A DNA stretch of 64,000 nucleotides, from contig NC_056760.1 of assembly GCF_018687715.1 (NCBI RefSeq), positions 23,691,001-23,755,000 on the forward strand. The letters are read 5' to 3'. This DNA is from Carya illinoinensis (lineage: Eukaryota > Streptophyta > Magnoliopsida > Fagales > Juglandaceae). A program made the position numbers and the translations under genes. Under the pieces are notes generated by a model. The model was not told the origin of the DNA. It ran no database searches and saw only the letters and a program-made list of their open reading frames with translations. Of the stretch, positions 1 through 12,392 are shown piece after piece. Each line of letters begins with the position of its first letter. The first letter of the stretch is position 1.

Positions 1-282
1 ATAGGTTTTAAAACATGGCACATTTCATACCATGTAGGAAGACAACTGATGCTTTGAATATGGCTCATTTGTTCTTCAAAGAAATTGTCCCCTTACATGG
101 TGTACCCAAATCAATAACTTATGTTCACGATGTTAGGTTCCTTAGCCATTTCTATTACTTTGTGGAAGAAGTTTCACACTTCACTAAAGTACATAAGCAC
201 ATGTCACCCACAAGCTGACAGCCGAATGGAGGGAGTAAATCACACACTCGGCAATATGATAAAGTGTATTTCTAGTGACAAG
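1..282 (+). mobile_element. Ty3/gypsy integrase fragment, upstream part
   Basis: The translated DNA reads like the core of a Ty3/gypsy integrase: a stretch beginning MAHFIPC, then [14 protein letters not shown] and RFLSHF, followed after a frameshift near 160 by a CHPQADS-like segment and NHTLGNMIK. These are typical of the region around the second and third catalytic acidic residues. It runs off the left edge of the window, so the rest of the polyprotein lies outside. At 282 the reading is broken by a solo LTR and resumes at 2332. The frameshift and the insertion make it non-functional. Confidence 0.85.
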
Positions 283-2331
283 TGATTGAGTTGAAATATT
301 GCATGTTTTAGCTATTTAAAACCAATGTATTTTAAATTCTTCGTGACACTATTATTGGTTTTAGATGGAAAAATAGTTAATAAGCATAAATACGAGTTGT
401 GATTTTTAATTGATTAATATCATGTTTATGCTTAATTTTATAACTATGATTTAATGAGACAATATTTCCTCACATATATAGTCTATTTTTTATAATCTAT
501 TTTTCTTTTAATTTATTTTTGAGTGTTATTTCTTTCTTCTTATTTTCAGCTTAAATAAAATTCAAATAGAATCCAGTTGGAACTTTTGACCAAAATTGTA
601 TATTAATTTAGAGGAATGAAGAGAAAGAAGGAAGTACTTGGCAGCTGAAAGAAAAGACACAAAATGAAGATGACTTTTCGGTGTGGCGACTTTCTTACCT
701 TGATTGTTCATAAACACATGCATGAAGAAAATGGTTTGCGGTGGACAAATACATGCAAAGTCTTAAGTCTAAAAAAGAGGCTGACATAGAAGTGGGTGGT
801 ATGGATGTATACGGCAAAAGTGAAAGGGGAAAAAAAAAAAAAGCTGTTGAATTTTCGGTGGAGTGTGAGAGGTGGCAACAATTTGTTATTTAGCTTGACT
901 TTTACATTGATAAGAGGTGAAGACTGAAAGCAGCTTTCCTTTCGATGCTGAAAACGTGGTAAGCAGATCAATCAAATATTTGGTGTCGGTTGGTGCAGCT
1001 AAAGTGGACGAAATTGGAGGATATTTTCGATGGAGTCTTCACATTTGAGGTCCCTTCAGTTATTTAATGATATATTCTTTTTTTTCTATAAAATAAATGG
1101 CGAGTAGAGTGAAGGAAACAGAGGGAAGACGTGAAGAGATGAAAACGGAGTGAGATTAGACAGAGGTATAGGTGAAAGTCGGTGTTGGGGGTTGTTCTGA
1201 TTTCATTAAATACGTTTGCTTTGAATTGACTGGAAGGTGTTACATGGAGAGGCAGGGACGTTAGAGTTGAGTAGGAGAGTTGAGGTGTGGTCGGTCAGCT
1301 GGAATTGAGAGAAGTCGGTGCAGTAGGTATGTATTGGAATTGAGAGAAGTCGGTGAGAGAAAGAATTAAGAGAGGTCGGTTGGAATTTTCTGGGGTTGAA
1401 GGGAATCAGCTGGAGGAATTTACTTGGCTAGGATTAGTGTATGTGGAAAGGAATGAGGGAAGTAGAGAGGAGAGTCAGTGCTGAGAATGAAGAAAAGTCT
1501 GGAAATATTTTCCTGAAGCAGTTTCGTCCAGACGGAAATTGTTACTTCATTTTGTTTTTGTTCTTTTTTTTTACATAAAACGTTTAGGGAAGTTGGTTTT
1601 CGGCTTTCTAGATGTTATTGCCTATAGTTATTTCTTAGTATTTCTTATGTTTTATTTTAGTTTTCTAATGAAGAATACTTATGTGATTTCTATAGAATTT
1701 GTAATAAATCTATTTGGTTAAATTTTCATACTAAGGTTAGCGGTGAAGTTTAATGATTTAAATATTATTTTCGGATGCACGTAAAATTTATTCTGCGAGC
1801 TTGATCGATTGAAGGATTTTATTATTGGATATTTTGATTATCTATATACTCATCTTGATTCATTGTGATTTCTGAATACAGTGAATGCTTGAGGAATCCC
1901 TATGGTATTCAAATAGATTTGTAAATGTTTTAATCATCAATCGTTCATGCTCAATCATAAGTGACTATTTTTCTTGATCTTAAATGCTAAATCTTCCAAT
2001 TAAATAGAATCATTATTCTAGTTTAATTGAAGTAAATCAATCGGAAATAATATCATAAATTATTAAACGGATCCTCGAAACCTTAGTCTTTCTCCATATC
2101 AATTCATTTTATCATTTTAGTTTGATTAAGTTATTTTACAATCTTCATCTTTATATTCGATTGCACGTTTCTTTTAGTAATTTCGTTTCATCATCTGAAT
2201 TTATTTTCTTTATCACAAAAGTCAATCCCTGTGGATTCGATCCTGTAAGATACTACAACACCTGTATACTTCCAAGTAAAACTGCACTAAATTTTTGGTT
2301 CATTAATTTGAGTCAAAGTTTAGGCGTAACA
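283..2331 (+). mobile_element. Solo LTR inserted in gypsy integrase, TSD ACAAG
   Basis: A 2049-bp segment begins TGATTGAG and ends GCGTAACA, so it has the TG...CA ends of an LTR. It is flanked by the 5-bp direct repeat ACAAG (278-282 and 2332-2336). Removing it rejoins the integrase reading as SSDK/NKPKQWD. No gag, pol or internal second LTR is visible, so it looks like the product of LTR-LTR recombination. The last 120 bases contain the CCTGTGGATTCGA-type segment seen near the 3' end of many plant LTRs, which suggests plus orientation. A short G/A-rich direct repeat ending in AAGTCGGTG occurs at about 1300-1350. Nothing in it looks coding. The parent family is not identified. Confidence 0.85.
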
Positions 2332-3100
2332 ACAAGCCTAAGCAGTGGGATATCAACCTCTTGAAACTAGAGTTTGCATTTAACAACATAAGTAATCCCT
2401 CTACTAGAAAATCACCCTTTGAAGTTGTCTATACTAAGCCCCCCAAGCATGCCTTGGATTTAGTTCCTCTCATAAAGATTCTTCGACTAAGCGTTGCGTT
2501 ACAATAGAAAATATGGCTAAGAGAGTTTAGCAAATACACTTGGAGGTTTGCCAAAATTTGGAACATGCCAATGATAAATATAATAACACTATAGACAAGC
2601 ACCAAAGGTCAACAAAATTTCAAGAGGTGACTTAGTGATGGCCCATCTGTGCAAAGGTCACTTTCCAACAGGAACTTAAAACATATTGAAGAACAAGAAG
2701 TACGGCCATTTCGCATAATGAAGAAAGTCAATGATAACGCATATGTAGTCGGGAGCTCCTTCAAGACATGTCCACTTCATCAACTTTCAATGTATCAAAT
2801 TTATTCGAATATCATCCACCAGATGAGCCACTTTACTTTGGCAATAACTCAAGGACGGTTTTTGTTTCAAGTGAAGGAGAATGATGAAAGACAATTGGGA
2901 GATTCCTCTAGAAGATTTTGAAGATTTCCTTGATCATCGTAACTTCCATAGTTAGCAATATTGAGTTTCCTTATTTTTGTCATTGACTCTCCATTTTAGA
3001 CGAGTTTATTACGTAGCCTATAATACTTAGTTTTAATACAAAGGGATGGTATTGTAACGGGAAGAGGGCATCTACCTATCATCAATAAGAGAATTATCCT
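2332..3100 (+). pseudogene. Ty3/gypsy integrase C-terminus and element 3' end
   Basis: The integrase continues as KPKQWDINLLKLEFAFNN, then STRKSPFEVVY and HALDLVPL, the usual post-catalytic segment. After stops and frameshifts comes a C-terminal block with GPF-type residues (VRPFRIMKKVNDNAYVV, about 2700-2750) and an EYHPPDE-like end near 2815, typical of the extreme C-terminus of such polyproteins. Stops near 2500-2640 show decay. A TGTAACGGG string at 3053, after a GGGATGG stretch, may be the start of the 3' LTR, but its far end was not found. Gypsy identity is firm; the LTR start is a guess. Confidence 0.75.
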
Positions 3101-3527
3101 TTTTTTTTCTTTTATCAAGTTTTCTAATCCTAGGAAGACATAGCTCTTCCTTTGAAATAATCAGCTTCGCTATGTCACTTTCCTTTATAGCTGATAACAT
3201 TCCACAAGCCTTTGCAGCCATGACCTTAGTTGATCCTCAGAGGAGCTACTGATCATATCATATGCAATCCAACTCATCTTCACTCTTTGCAACCATATTT
3301 GGAAGTAAGAGCATAATGTTGGAAATGGATGCATGTTGCCTATTACACACATTGGGCAAGATACTCTTGGAACCAAAAAATGTTCTCTACATATGAATGA
3401 TGTTTTGGTAGTTCAAAAAATTAAGAAAGACCATATTTCTGTTAGTTGTTTAACCACTTAATCTCTACTTTTTCTTGAGTTTGATGACCATGATTTTGTG
3501 ATAAATGATAGGAAATTGAACCGGGTA
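3101..3527. other. Unassigned sequence left of the hAT element
   Basis: No recognisable gene. A 63-codon minus-strand open frame at 3185-3376 contains a CPMC motif and a tryptophan/serine-rich stretch, but matches no family I recognise. The segment ends at the 8-bp target duplication GTAGCAAT (3528-3535) of the adjacent hAT element. The right flank of that element (from 15977) should be the continuation of the same ancient locus. Confidence 0.4.
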
Positions 3528-3775
3528 GTAGCAATCAATGTTTTGAATACCGTACCGGATGCTGTACCGATCAAGGCACTAAATAAAATATTTCGGTACT
3601 AGTACCATTTTAGAATAGTTTATACTTGAATAAATTCTATATATATATATATATAAGCATTTATTGTATTCCAAAATAATAACAAAATAAGTCATAAACT
3701 CAATACTTCTCAATACAAATCTTAAGTTTTAAGTTACAAACTAAATAAGTTTTTAATCCAACCATTAAAATAAAA

Positions 3776-6157
3776 TCACTCATCCTCATCAAAAAGACAA
3801 TAAGGATCAAGATTTGACATGTTAATAAAAATATTTTCATTAATATCACCACCATCATCAACATCAACACCAACATTATCAACGTCTTCCTCATTTAGTA
3901 AGATTAATGGCTCCTTAATACTTGCCCAATCTAAATCTTCTCCATCAAGAAGCTCAGATTCTTCACTCACCCATTCTTCCATCAAGTCTTTATTTTCAAG
4001 ATTGATTCGATCTAAAGCATCTTTTCCCTTTTTTATGCTCCTGTCAAAATAAAATCAAACATAATTGACAATATTATATATATTTTCAAAAGTGAAAAAC
4101 ATTAGTATTAAAAAAATTTACCTCTCTCGCAGCTTCAAGTTATAACGAAAAATATTAAGTCATTCAAACGTTTATGCATTACTCTATTTCTCTTCTTCGA
4201 ATGAGTAAAATCAAATGTGATCCAGTTTCTCTCACATCTAGTTGCACTACAACATTGACTTAGTATTCGAACAACAAACCTTTGAAGCGTTAGAACCTCA
4301 CAACCAAATTGGGTCCACCATGCAAGAACAATAATACAATTATAAATTATTAATTAAATGCAAGTAAAATAAAATAAGATAAAATTTAAGGTACAAAGTC
4401 ACACTATTTAACAAATGATATTGATAAATGATAATACCTGGATTAAGCTTATCACACTGGCGGATTGCTAAAGAATGTCCAAACTCACCTACTGCATTCT
4501 TATACAAGTCAAGTTTTCCAATGATCTTGTCTTGATCATTGGGATCAAGTTCCATCTTCATAACACAAGCATTGAATCCTCTTACAACATCCTTTTTATT
4601 TTTAAAGCTGGGGCTATAGTAAATTCCAGCGTTAAGATCACAACCCACCGCATGTAATGGACTGTGAGCTGCTTATCCCAAAATCAATGATCCTAGTGAA
4701 TGGATTGAATACACTAACTTTGTTATTGCATCTTGCTTTTATGTTCTCTTTGGCTCTTTCCATTGCATCATACAAGTATCTCATTGCAGGCTTCTCATCC
4801 CCGTCAACAAGTCGTAAAACATGAACCAAAGGCTCACTAACTTTAACAATAAATTGACATTGAGCCCAAAACTCTTTATCTTCTAAAACAATCCCAGCTA
4901 TCTCCTTCCCTATGTTGCTCTTAGAATGACTTGATGCAATCCATTTATTACACGTAAACATTTGTCTCAGTTCTTTCTTAAATAAGAGCAAGCATGGGAT
5001 ACTTAAAAAATTTGTCGCAAACCTTGTCATTGCAAGACGACACAAATCACGACCTTTGGTGAAATTTTGTCTCATCAATGCCAAAACCCAACCATGGTTA
5101 TAGATGAATTTTGTTATATTTTCTGCCTTTTTTATAGTATTATCAATAAGGGAAAAATATATTGGATTAGAAAAATTCTCCAACATCAAGTCTATGCAAT
5201 GAGCTGCACAAGGAGACCAGTAGAAAGAGCCATACTTTTGCTATAACCTTTTTCCTATAGCTTTATAACTTACATCATTGTCTGTTATGAGCTGCACAAG
5301 ATTCTCAGCTCCAATTTCTTGAACAACCTCATCAAAGATATTAAACAATGTTTCAGCATATTTTCTAAGGCCAGATGTATCAACAGACTTCAAGAACATT
5401 GTACCTTTCGGACAATAAACTAATAAGTTGATTATTGATTCCATTAGTGTACAACCGGTCTCATTCCAAACCTTCTTAATTTGTTACAAATAATCTTGAA
5501 CCTCATTCATAGCCATCTTTAACAAATTTCCTCTCAACTCATATAAAGAAGGGCCCTTGAATACTGGCCCGATGGCAGTCATGGCATCCATAGCTGGTTG
5601 ATAAAACTTGGATTGAGCCGCATTGAAATGCAGATTAGAATCATACCACCAGCATGTTACAACCATCTTTGCTTGTATAAGCATCTCATTCAAACACATA
5701 GAACTCTTAATTGAAGGTTGGGCCCCAGGAGTTGTTCTTGGAGCAAAAAATCTACTTAATCCCCCCACTGACTTTCCAGTTCCAGATTCTCTCGACTTCC
5801 CCTTACCTTTTGAAAGCTGAGACTGTCTCTCCATACTATTACTATCATCAATATCATCAGATGTTAAAGCTATATCGCCTCTTATCTCTGAGTTTATTTT
5901 TCTTTTCTTCTCTTTGATTCTTTTCATTTCATCAAGAAAATCCTTCATTTGCCATTTTACATCTTCAGAGATCTTTTTACATGTCTCTACATTGTCTGGA
6001 ATCCCAGCTAGACGATACTTCAATCGAGTGATCCTGCCACCTCTAATTACTTTATTACAATATAAATATTCAATCTTATTTCTTGCCCCTGGCACTGCAC
6101 GTGCATGGGCTCATGCTGGATCTTCTGATCTTCCAGGAGCAAGTGTTGTAGATGTAG
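3776..6157 (-). pseudogene. hAT transposase, main part (BED finger, DUF659, dimerization)
   Basis: Read from 6157 leftwards. A BED-type finger (YCNKVIRGGRITRLKYRLAG, then a cysteine) is followed by a lysine-rich linker and a DUF659-like region (FNAAQSKFYQPAMDA, ELRG, then LVYCPKGTMFLKSVDTSG and a TDN motif at 5241-5444). The RNase H-like body follows at 4638-5189 and 4340-4648 (FNPFTRIIDFG and YYSPSFKN segments). The C-terminal hAT dimerization region is at about 4110-4320 (CERNW, then KKRNRVMHKRLNDL). A last acidic exon, 3776-3985, ends DEDE-stop. Breaks: TGA in place of an expected Trp at 6111-6113, a frameshift near 5450 and losses between blocks. The N-terminal start was displaced to 14790 by the retrotransposon. 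Confidence 0.85.
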
Positions 6158-6311
6158 GGAGGTGTTGTAGTTAATAACCATTGGTTTTGTTGGGAGTTGT
6201 CGATGCTATGTATCTCTCAAATATGTTCGTAGTTGTACCTTGTATCTGTTTGGCGCTGATGATTGATCTTGCAAATTTCGAGGACGAAATTTGTTTTTAA
6301 GGGGGGGAGGA
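6158..6311 (+). repeat. Displaced extra copy of element 3' interior and PPT
   Basis: Bases from about 6161 to 6311 match about 12244-12392, the stretch just before the 3' LTR, including GAGGACGAAATTTG and the purine tract. They lie directly upstream of the 5' LTR, where chromosomal target sequence should be. The join to hAT DNA is at about 6157/6158, with two or three unmatched bases. The order is therefore 3' interior - LTR - interior - LTR. Confidence 0.85.
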
Positions 6312-8540
6312 TGTGATGACCCGCTTTTATGTGTATTTTCACTGAATTGTTGTTTTTATTTTAATTAATATATTGGTTTATTTATTTTAAATTAATGTAT
6401 TTTAAATTAGTTTTAATTTATTTGATGTTGTGTTTAATTTATTTTAGTCGTTTTACGGTTTTTAATATCGTTTTCGGCGGATCGGTTTTTGGTCTCCGGG
6501 GTGAGGATTGGACCTCATTTCTTTTCTTTTCTCTTTTTCTTTTTCCCTTTTTCCTTTTCTTTTTCTTCTTTTCTTTCTTTTCTTTCTTTTTCTTCTTCTT
6601 TTTCTTCCCGTTTTCTCTCTCCCCGCGCAGCCCCCTTCTCCTACCCCTTCCCGTCGCCGCCCCTTTGACTGGCCAGTTCTCCACCGTCTGGCCACTGTTT
6701 AGTGTACCGCCACCACCATTCTCTTCCCCTTCCACCAAAGATCATCCCCACCAATTTTCAGAGCCATCGGATCAGCCGTTAGCTTTCGAGAGCCACCGGA
6801 AGTCGCTGCACCTGCTCTATTTTTGCCCCTGTCGCCGGTTGCTTTCGCAGCCCAGAACCGCCGCTCTCCGGTGGCGTAGCCTACACCACCCACCCAGTTT
6901 TCTTCCCCTCTCACCGGTGAACATTCCCACCAAGTTTCACCTCCATCCGAGCCACCGTTAGCCGCCATGAGCTCCTCCAAGCCATACGGTTTTTCACCGT
7001 TTCCGGCGCCGTCGCACCACCTCCGGCCACCATCTTTTCACAGCTTCTTCCCCTACCTCTTACCGACCTAAACCACCCATTTCTGGCCTCGATCCGTTGC
7101 CGGAGCAGCTTCCACGAGCTCAACTCCGTTCAGCCCCTTTTTGGCCTTCGACCGCCATTTTCACCACCACCCACAGCCAAAACTCGTTTCCTTTAGCTTC
7201 ATAAATATCTCAAGACCATTCTCTATCAATTTTGTACCTTGGTTTGTCTCCGTTCGAAAATGGGTAATTTATTACCCACGGCAACAGTGTAAATTACACT
7301 GTTACGTTGCTTTTCTTCCGCCGTTTGCAACGCCGCGAGCTTTCTAAAAATACCGTATAGCGCTGTAAGTATTTCCAAACCCTACTTTCAGATTTAAATA
7401 TATTTTGCTCATTCAATAATTATTTATCTGTTGGTTGATTGATTTCGGCCTGAGTCCGAGGAGTTCGGGGGTCGGATGGATGGAGGACGAAGTTGCTTGT
7501 TTTATTGATATATGTTAGTTGGTTATTTTTGTGCATTGATATGGCATTACATGGTGCATGCACGTGTGTTTTTGTTTAAGTGTGAAAAGCCTGTGTATTG
7601 GCGTAAGTGGACTTACGGGTGCGTGTGTATCACGACCCCAGGCCGGGATGGGGTATTATCCCGGTGGAGCTCCTCTGGTCACTCGAGAGCGGAATAAACT
7701 GAGTGATGTCCCCTGGGTTGTCGCTAGGCGACGACGGGAGCGGGGGCTAGGGGTTGCTTGGCTACGAACGCGCCGGGCGCGGAACTAGGCATCGCTCTAC
7801 GCACCGACTCCATGGCCCTTCGCTAGCGAGGGTTAGAAGATGCTTGGCTACGAACACGTGGGGCGTGGAACTGGGCATCGCTCGTTAGGTGTCACATGCG
7901 TGGTGGTACTCTGCGGTGTGGCACTGGAGCCAGGGTGTGCGGATGACCCCTAGGGGAGGTCATGGTGCATACGGGTAAAAATGGATTTTGGTTTGAGACG
8001 GTTATAGAGGTCAAATGTGACTTTTGGCGTGGTTTTTGGAAAAGATGTGTTTTTGGGCCAAATGGAATTTTTGGCGTGTGTGGAAAATTATGTGTTTTAT
8101 GGGTTTTGTGCATTGGGCATGCTTCATGCATTTTGTTTGAGTTCTATGTCTTTTTATCTGGTGGTGTTTGGGTTTTACTTACCTGCGGTACCATTTTTGG
8201 TTCCGTAGCTTTTGGTGCAGGTTTTGAGGATGAGGAAGAGGAGGCTGAGCCCAAGGATGCGGCTCCGCCGGGTTGCTGATGTTATGCTTTATATTTGGTT
8301 TAAAACTATATTAGTGTTTTGTAATGTTTTATTTAAGTATGTTTTAAACAGCTTGTAATACGTTAAGAAAAATTTTGGTACTTAGTTATATGGCTTTCGT
8401 TATCTGCTGCGTGTTTCTTCGTGCACATATGTTGCCTTTGCACACACTTGGCACCCGTCGTTAGGGTGGTGACCCGGGTTGTCACCATCCGGACGTCTCG
8501 ATTTTTCCGCGTCCGTGCGTGGGGATTTGGGGGCGTCACA
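6312..8540 (+). repeat. 5' LTR (2229 bp)
   Basis: Starts TGTGATGACCCGC and ends GGGGGCGTCACA, immediately followed by the primer-binding site. It matches 12393-14625 along its whole length with scattered substitutions and small indels, a few percent by eye. Inside are a long pyrimidine tract (about 6520-6640), a C/G-rich stretch (6620-7130), and an 86-bp-offset internal repeat of GCTTGGCTACGAAC (7756 and 7842). The open frames here are low-complexity or GC-driven and show no known domain. Confidence 0.92.
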
Positions 8541-8542
8541 GG

Positions 8543-8554
8543 TGGTATCAGAGC
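8543..8554 (+). other. Primer-binding site, tRNA-iMet type
   Basis: TGGTATCAGAGC lies two bases after the 5' LTR end at 8540. It is the standard sequence complementary to the 3' end of initiator methionine tRNA that primes minus-strand synthesis in most plant LTR elements. It fixes the orientation and the LTR boundary. Confidence 0.93.
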
Positions 8555-9149
8555 GGTTTGGCTCTGGGTAAAACCACATGTCCCGTAGGTAGTACCAGAA
8601 TGTTTTTAAAGTTGTGTTTTAAAATTTGTTTTAAGTAAAGTTGCTTTTGAATATGTTTTAATTGTTTTATTTGTTTGAACTTGTTTGCTTGTTTTTATTT
8701 ATTTAGTTGTGTTATTGCATGCTGGTTTCTTTTTTTTTTTTTTTTCTTGTTATGTGGTTCGGTTTGAGTTTTTGGTTTTATGTTGTTGGTTTTATTTGTT
8801 TTTCTTAAAGGGGGTCAAATGTTGTGTTGTGGCAGGAAGGCGGTATAATCGAGGATACTATTATTAGGCAAGAACATTTAGTGTAGTAGGCTTGAATTTT
8901 TAGCGATGTGGTTTGCTTGTATGATGTTGAGGTCTGAAGGGAATGTCATGGTTTAGGCAATCTTTGTAAAGCGGGAACTCATGTTGCAATGAGGAGAGGG
9001 ATTAGCTTTAAGTCGCTTAAGTTGATTGAGGTCAAGGTTTTGTAGAATTTATGTAACGAGGCTATAGGATAGGAGAGTGTAGGTTCAGCGAACTTTAAGG
9101 ATGTGTTTAAGGGAATTTTGTTTAAAGATTGGGGTCTATTGCTGTTGTG

Positions 9150-9851
9150 ACTTGGCAGCACTTTAAGAAAGAATTTAATGATCGCTTCTTTCCTGCTTCA
9201 GTGAGGTGGCAAAAAGTATGAGAGTTCTCAAGCTTAGTCCAAGGGAGCATGACGGTGGAACAGTACGCCCGAAAATTTATAGAACTTGGGCGATTTGCTC
9301 CTCACCTCATCGCCTCGGAGGAGATGCAGGCAGAGCGTTTTCATGAGGGCCTACGTTCTGATATATGCCGAATGGTGGTCAGCCACCGGATATTCACTTT
9401 TCAGGATTTAGTGGATGTGGTCACTCTTGTAGAGCAAGAGAATAATCTGAATATGGGCTCCCCTTCAAGACAAAAGAGGCGGAGTTTTACTGGTGAAGGA
9501 AGTAGTTCAGGTTCGCCTCAGAAGTTTGTTCAGCGGGCCGGGACTCGACCATAAGCAACCTCGGGAGTGCGTATGGGAGGCCGAGTTCCAGTTTGTGGCA
9601 AATGTAATAGAGCGCATGAGGGTGAGTGTCGTCTGGGTAGTAATCAATGTTTTGAATGCGGTCAGACGGGGCATTTTGCTCGTGAGTGCGCTAGTCGAGT
9701 TCAAGAAAGCCGTGGAGCTCGTCGTAGTGGTAGAACTAACCAGAGGCATTTAGCTCGGGCTCGAATGTACGCAGTGACTCTTGGTACTGTTGGAGGCGAG
9801 GTTACGAAGATTCAGAATGCTGGAGTCATGGCAAGTAGGGGTCTAATCTAA
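9150..9851 (+). pseudogene. Retrotransposon Gag with CCHC zinc knuckle
   Basis: One frame runs through a gag core: FKKEFNDRFFPASV, then MTVEQYARKFIELGRFAPH and LRSDICRMVV, typical of Retrotrans_gag, where the capsid packages element RNA. After a serine-rich linker comes CGKC...C followed by CFECGQTGHFARECA, a CX2CX4HX4C knuckle at about 9645-9690. Two nonsense codons interrupt the same frame, TGA near 9219 and TAA at 9552-9554. The frame ends at 9851, just where Ty3/gypsy elements normally pass into protease; no DSGA-type active site follows. It is a decayed gag, with no pol downstream. Confidence 0.85.
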
Positions 9852-12380
9852 TCTTTAGTGATGAAAGCCTTGTGTGGTTTGTTTTTCTTATATTATAGAG
9901 GCTTAGAGAGAGTGGCATGATCTGGGTGATCTTTTAGGGAAGTAGAATAATTGAGTTCTTTAGTTCCGTGGAGTTTATGAAATGGTCTATAGCGTAGTAG
10001 TTTGTAAGTTCAACAAATTTCAAGGATAGATTTTATGAAATTTCATTAAAGTTTTAAAGTTTGGGGCCTTATAGATTTTAGGAAAATAAGTTTATGGTAA
10101 TTAAGGTGTTAGGTTCGACAAGCTTTGGGGGGGGGGGGAAATAATTAAGTTTCGAGTTTTAGATTTCGTGATTCGGATAAGTAATTTGGTGGCAAATAGG
10201 GCTTTAGATTTTACAAGCTTTTAAGGTAAATGTTTCGGATTAAAGCCACCAATTTTGAGAATTTCAAAAAATGATTTATTATCTATTAATGTTTTAGAAT
10301 TTGAAAGATTTGAGAAGTCGATTTTTCTATTATGGGATGTAAGTTCTTTGATCTTAGAGATTCCGGGAGATGATTCTTGTTTGATTTAAGGTTTTAGAAT
10401 TGTAGAATTGAAGGACTGATTTATAATTGGAATTGAGTTCTTAGTTTTACAGACTTAGTGCTGTAGCTTGATCTACTCTAGTGAGTGATTAGTTTGTAAC
10501 CATTAAAATGGGGTTGATTAGAGTTGAGTTATTGATATGAAAATTTTTTTCTAGAGTAGATTCCTTTGAGAATTGGAGGTAATGATCTAGTTCGTGTTTT
10601 TCTTTGAGGATTGAATATATCGAGCTAGTTTAGAAAAATATTTACTGTTAACCCGAAGTTGTAGTGGCAGATTTTAGGAAATGATTCTATCGACTCGAAA
10701 GATATAGGTCCATTAGGGTGTTGGAAATAGTAGATTTTGTGTTGGTATTAAATACGATTGAATTTGAGGTTATATGATCTGTAGACTTTTGGGAATGGAT
10801 TCTTAGCAGGTCTAAGGTCATTCTCGGTACCAAACTTTAAGCAATGGCTAGTTGCTGATTTAAGGATATAAGTTGAGTAGATTCAGGAATGATTCTTGTT
10901 GAGTTGAGGATATAAGTCCAGGTGATGGAAATGTAATAATGGATCACTTGTACGTTTGAATGATTTGTGGTGTTGGCTAAGAGTACATGAGATCGATGAG
11001 TAGTAATGGTAAGTGCGTATGGATTTCGGGGAGTGCTGGTTCTAGTCTTATCTATTTTTGGCTTAGTAGGAGTTGAAGAGAAATCTGTGTGATAATACTA
11101 AATTCAAGAGATTTTGGCTCTGAGTCATTTGGTAAGTTGAACGGAATGTACAGTCGAATCGGGTTACCCATTGGGATGATGGTTTGAAACGATTGTTGTA
11201 TTCATCTTGAGAATTAATTGCGACTTGAAGTCATAGGAATTTAAATTGGTGAGGCTATACTTTTATTTGGAGATCAAGTATCCAGTTGGGAGAATTGGGG
11301 ATATGGTTATTTAACTTGAAAGGAGATCGTTAGGTCACCATGTGGGGTGTATCAAGTAATAAATCTTGGAAGTTGAAACTTATGCATCAAAGGTGGGTAG
11401 CATGATCATATGTATGAAGTAATAAAGCAGTAGGATCCTTGAATGTTGTTTAATAGTTTTTGATGGATTGAAGATTTAAACAGTATGACCTGTCTTGAGA
11501 TGTTTTTTTGCGAAGTGCTATGAAGGAATTAGTTGTGCTAAAACTATAGTTTTTGAGAGTACAAGTAGGTGGGTGAGTTACCAAGAGCGTTTTGATTATG
11601 TCTAGGTGATGTCAATGGTAGTTTATAATGAGTTTGAAGTATGGGATATCGGATAGAAGTTATAAGCGTCTCGTTGGTTGGCCGGGAAGGACTTGGGCCT
11701 TTTGGAGATGTTCCTTATCTTTAAAGGAGACAGGTGTATTTTGGGATGGTGTTATGTGTTTTCAAATTGGGGCCTGGAGGTTGATTAGTACTGGTTTTTG
11801 TCATCAATCAATGGATGTATTTTTGCGGAATGTCGATTTTCGTTTAGGGCAGCGATGGCCAACTGAGGAATGAGTGGAGATTTGTGGTTTTTGGAAGTAT
11901 ATGATTTTCTATAGAAATGTGGTAAACGTTTTCTTGTGGTTAGGTGTGGATTGAGCTTGTACTTCATGATATTAATTTTAAGGATATAGCCTTTATGTAT
12001 GTTGGTGAGTTATAAGAGTGCGCGCGAAAGCATGATTTTTGGAGATTTTTAGAAGTTCAAATTTTGTATTGATTTTGAGGAATTAGTAGTAATTTAGAGT
12101 TTTAATGGGAGATTAATCTTTTGGTCGTGCAAATTTTATTTATTGATGGTTAATTTTGGGAAGTGGCTATTAGGTTACCAAGGTTGGAATAGGATGAAAA
12201 TTCGGAAGGTAAAGCAAAGGCGTCACCGATATTAGCAATTTATGGTGTGAAGTTAATAACCATTGGTTTTGTTGGGAGTTGTCGATGCTATGTATCTCTC
12301 AAATATGTTCGTAGTTGTACCTTGTATCTGTTTGGCGCTGATGGTTGATCTTGCAAATTTAGAGGACGAAATTTGTTTTT
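9852..12380 (+). other. Non-coding interior of the gag-only element
   Basis: About 2.5 kb rich in G and T with frequent stops in all frames. Short GAT/TTT/GAG-rich phrases recur (for example variants of TTTTAGGAAATGATT), but there is no readable pol domain. An 81-codon frame at 11628-11873 has no recognised motif. A run of nine G sits near 10129. Part of this may be decayed pol or unrelated filler. Confidence 0.6.
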
Positions 12381-12392
12381 AAGGGGGGAGGA
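12381..12392 (+). other. Polypurine tract before the 3' LTR
   Basis: AAGGGGGGAGGA directly precedes the TG of the 3' LTR at 12393, as expected for the plus-strand primer. A second copy with one more G sits before the 5' LTR at about 6299-6311, as part of the displaced interior copy. Confidence 0.9.

Noticed and set aside
1539..2364. Short plus-strand frames in the solo LTR
   Set aside because: They are AT-rich, without motifs, and lie inside a defined LTR.
6395..6961. 188-codon and overlapping frames in the LTR, rich in Phe/Ser/Pro
   Set aside because: They translate a polypyrimidine tract and GC-rich LTR sequence, recur in the other LTR at 12476-12881, and have no domain.
7962..8279. 105-codon frame ending in an acidic stretch, repeated at 14047-14364
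   Set aside because: It lies wholly inside the LTR, is duplicated only because both LTRs are present, and shows no recognised motif.
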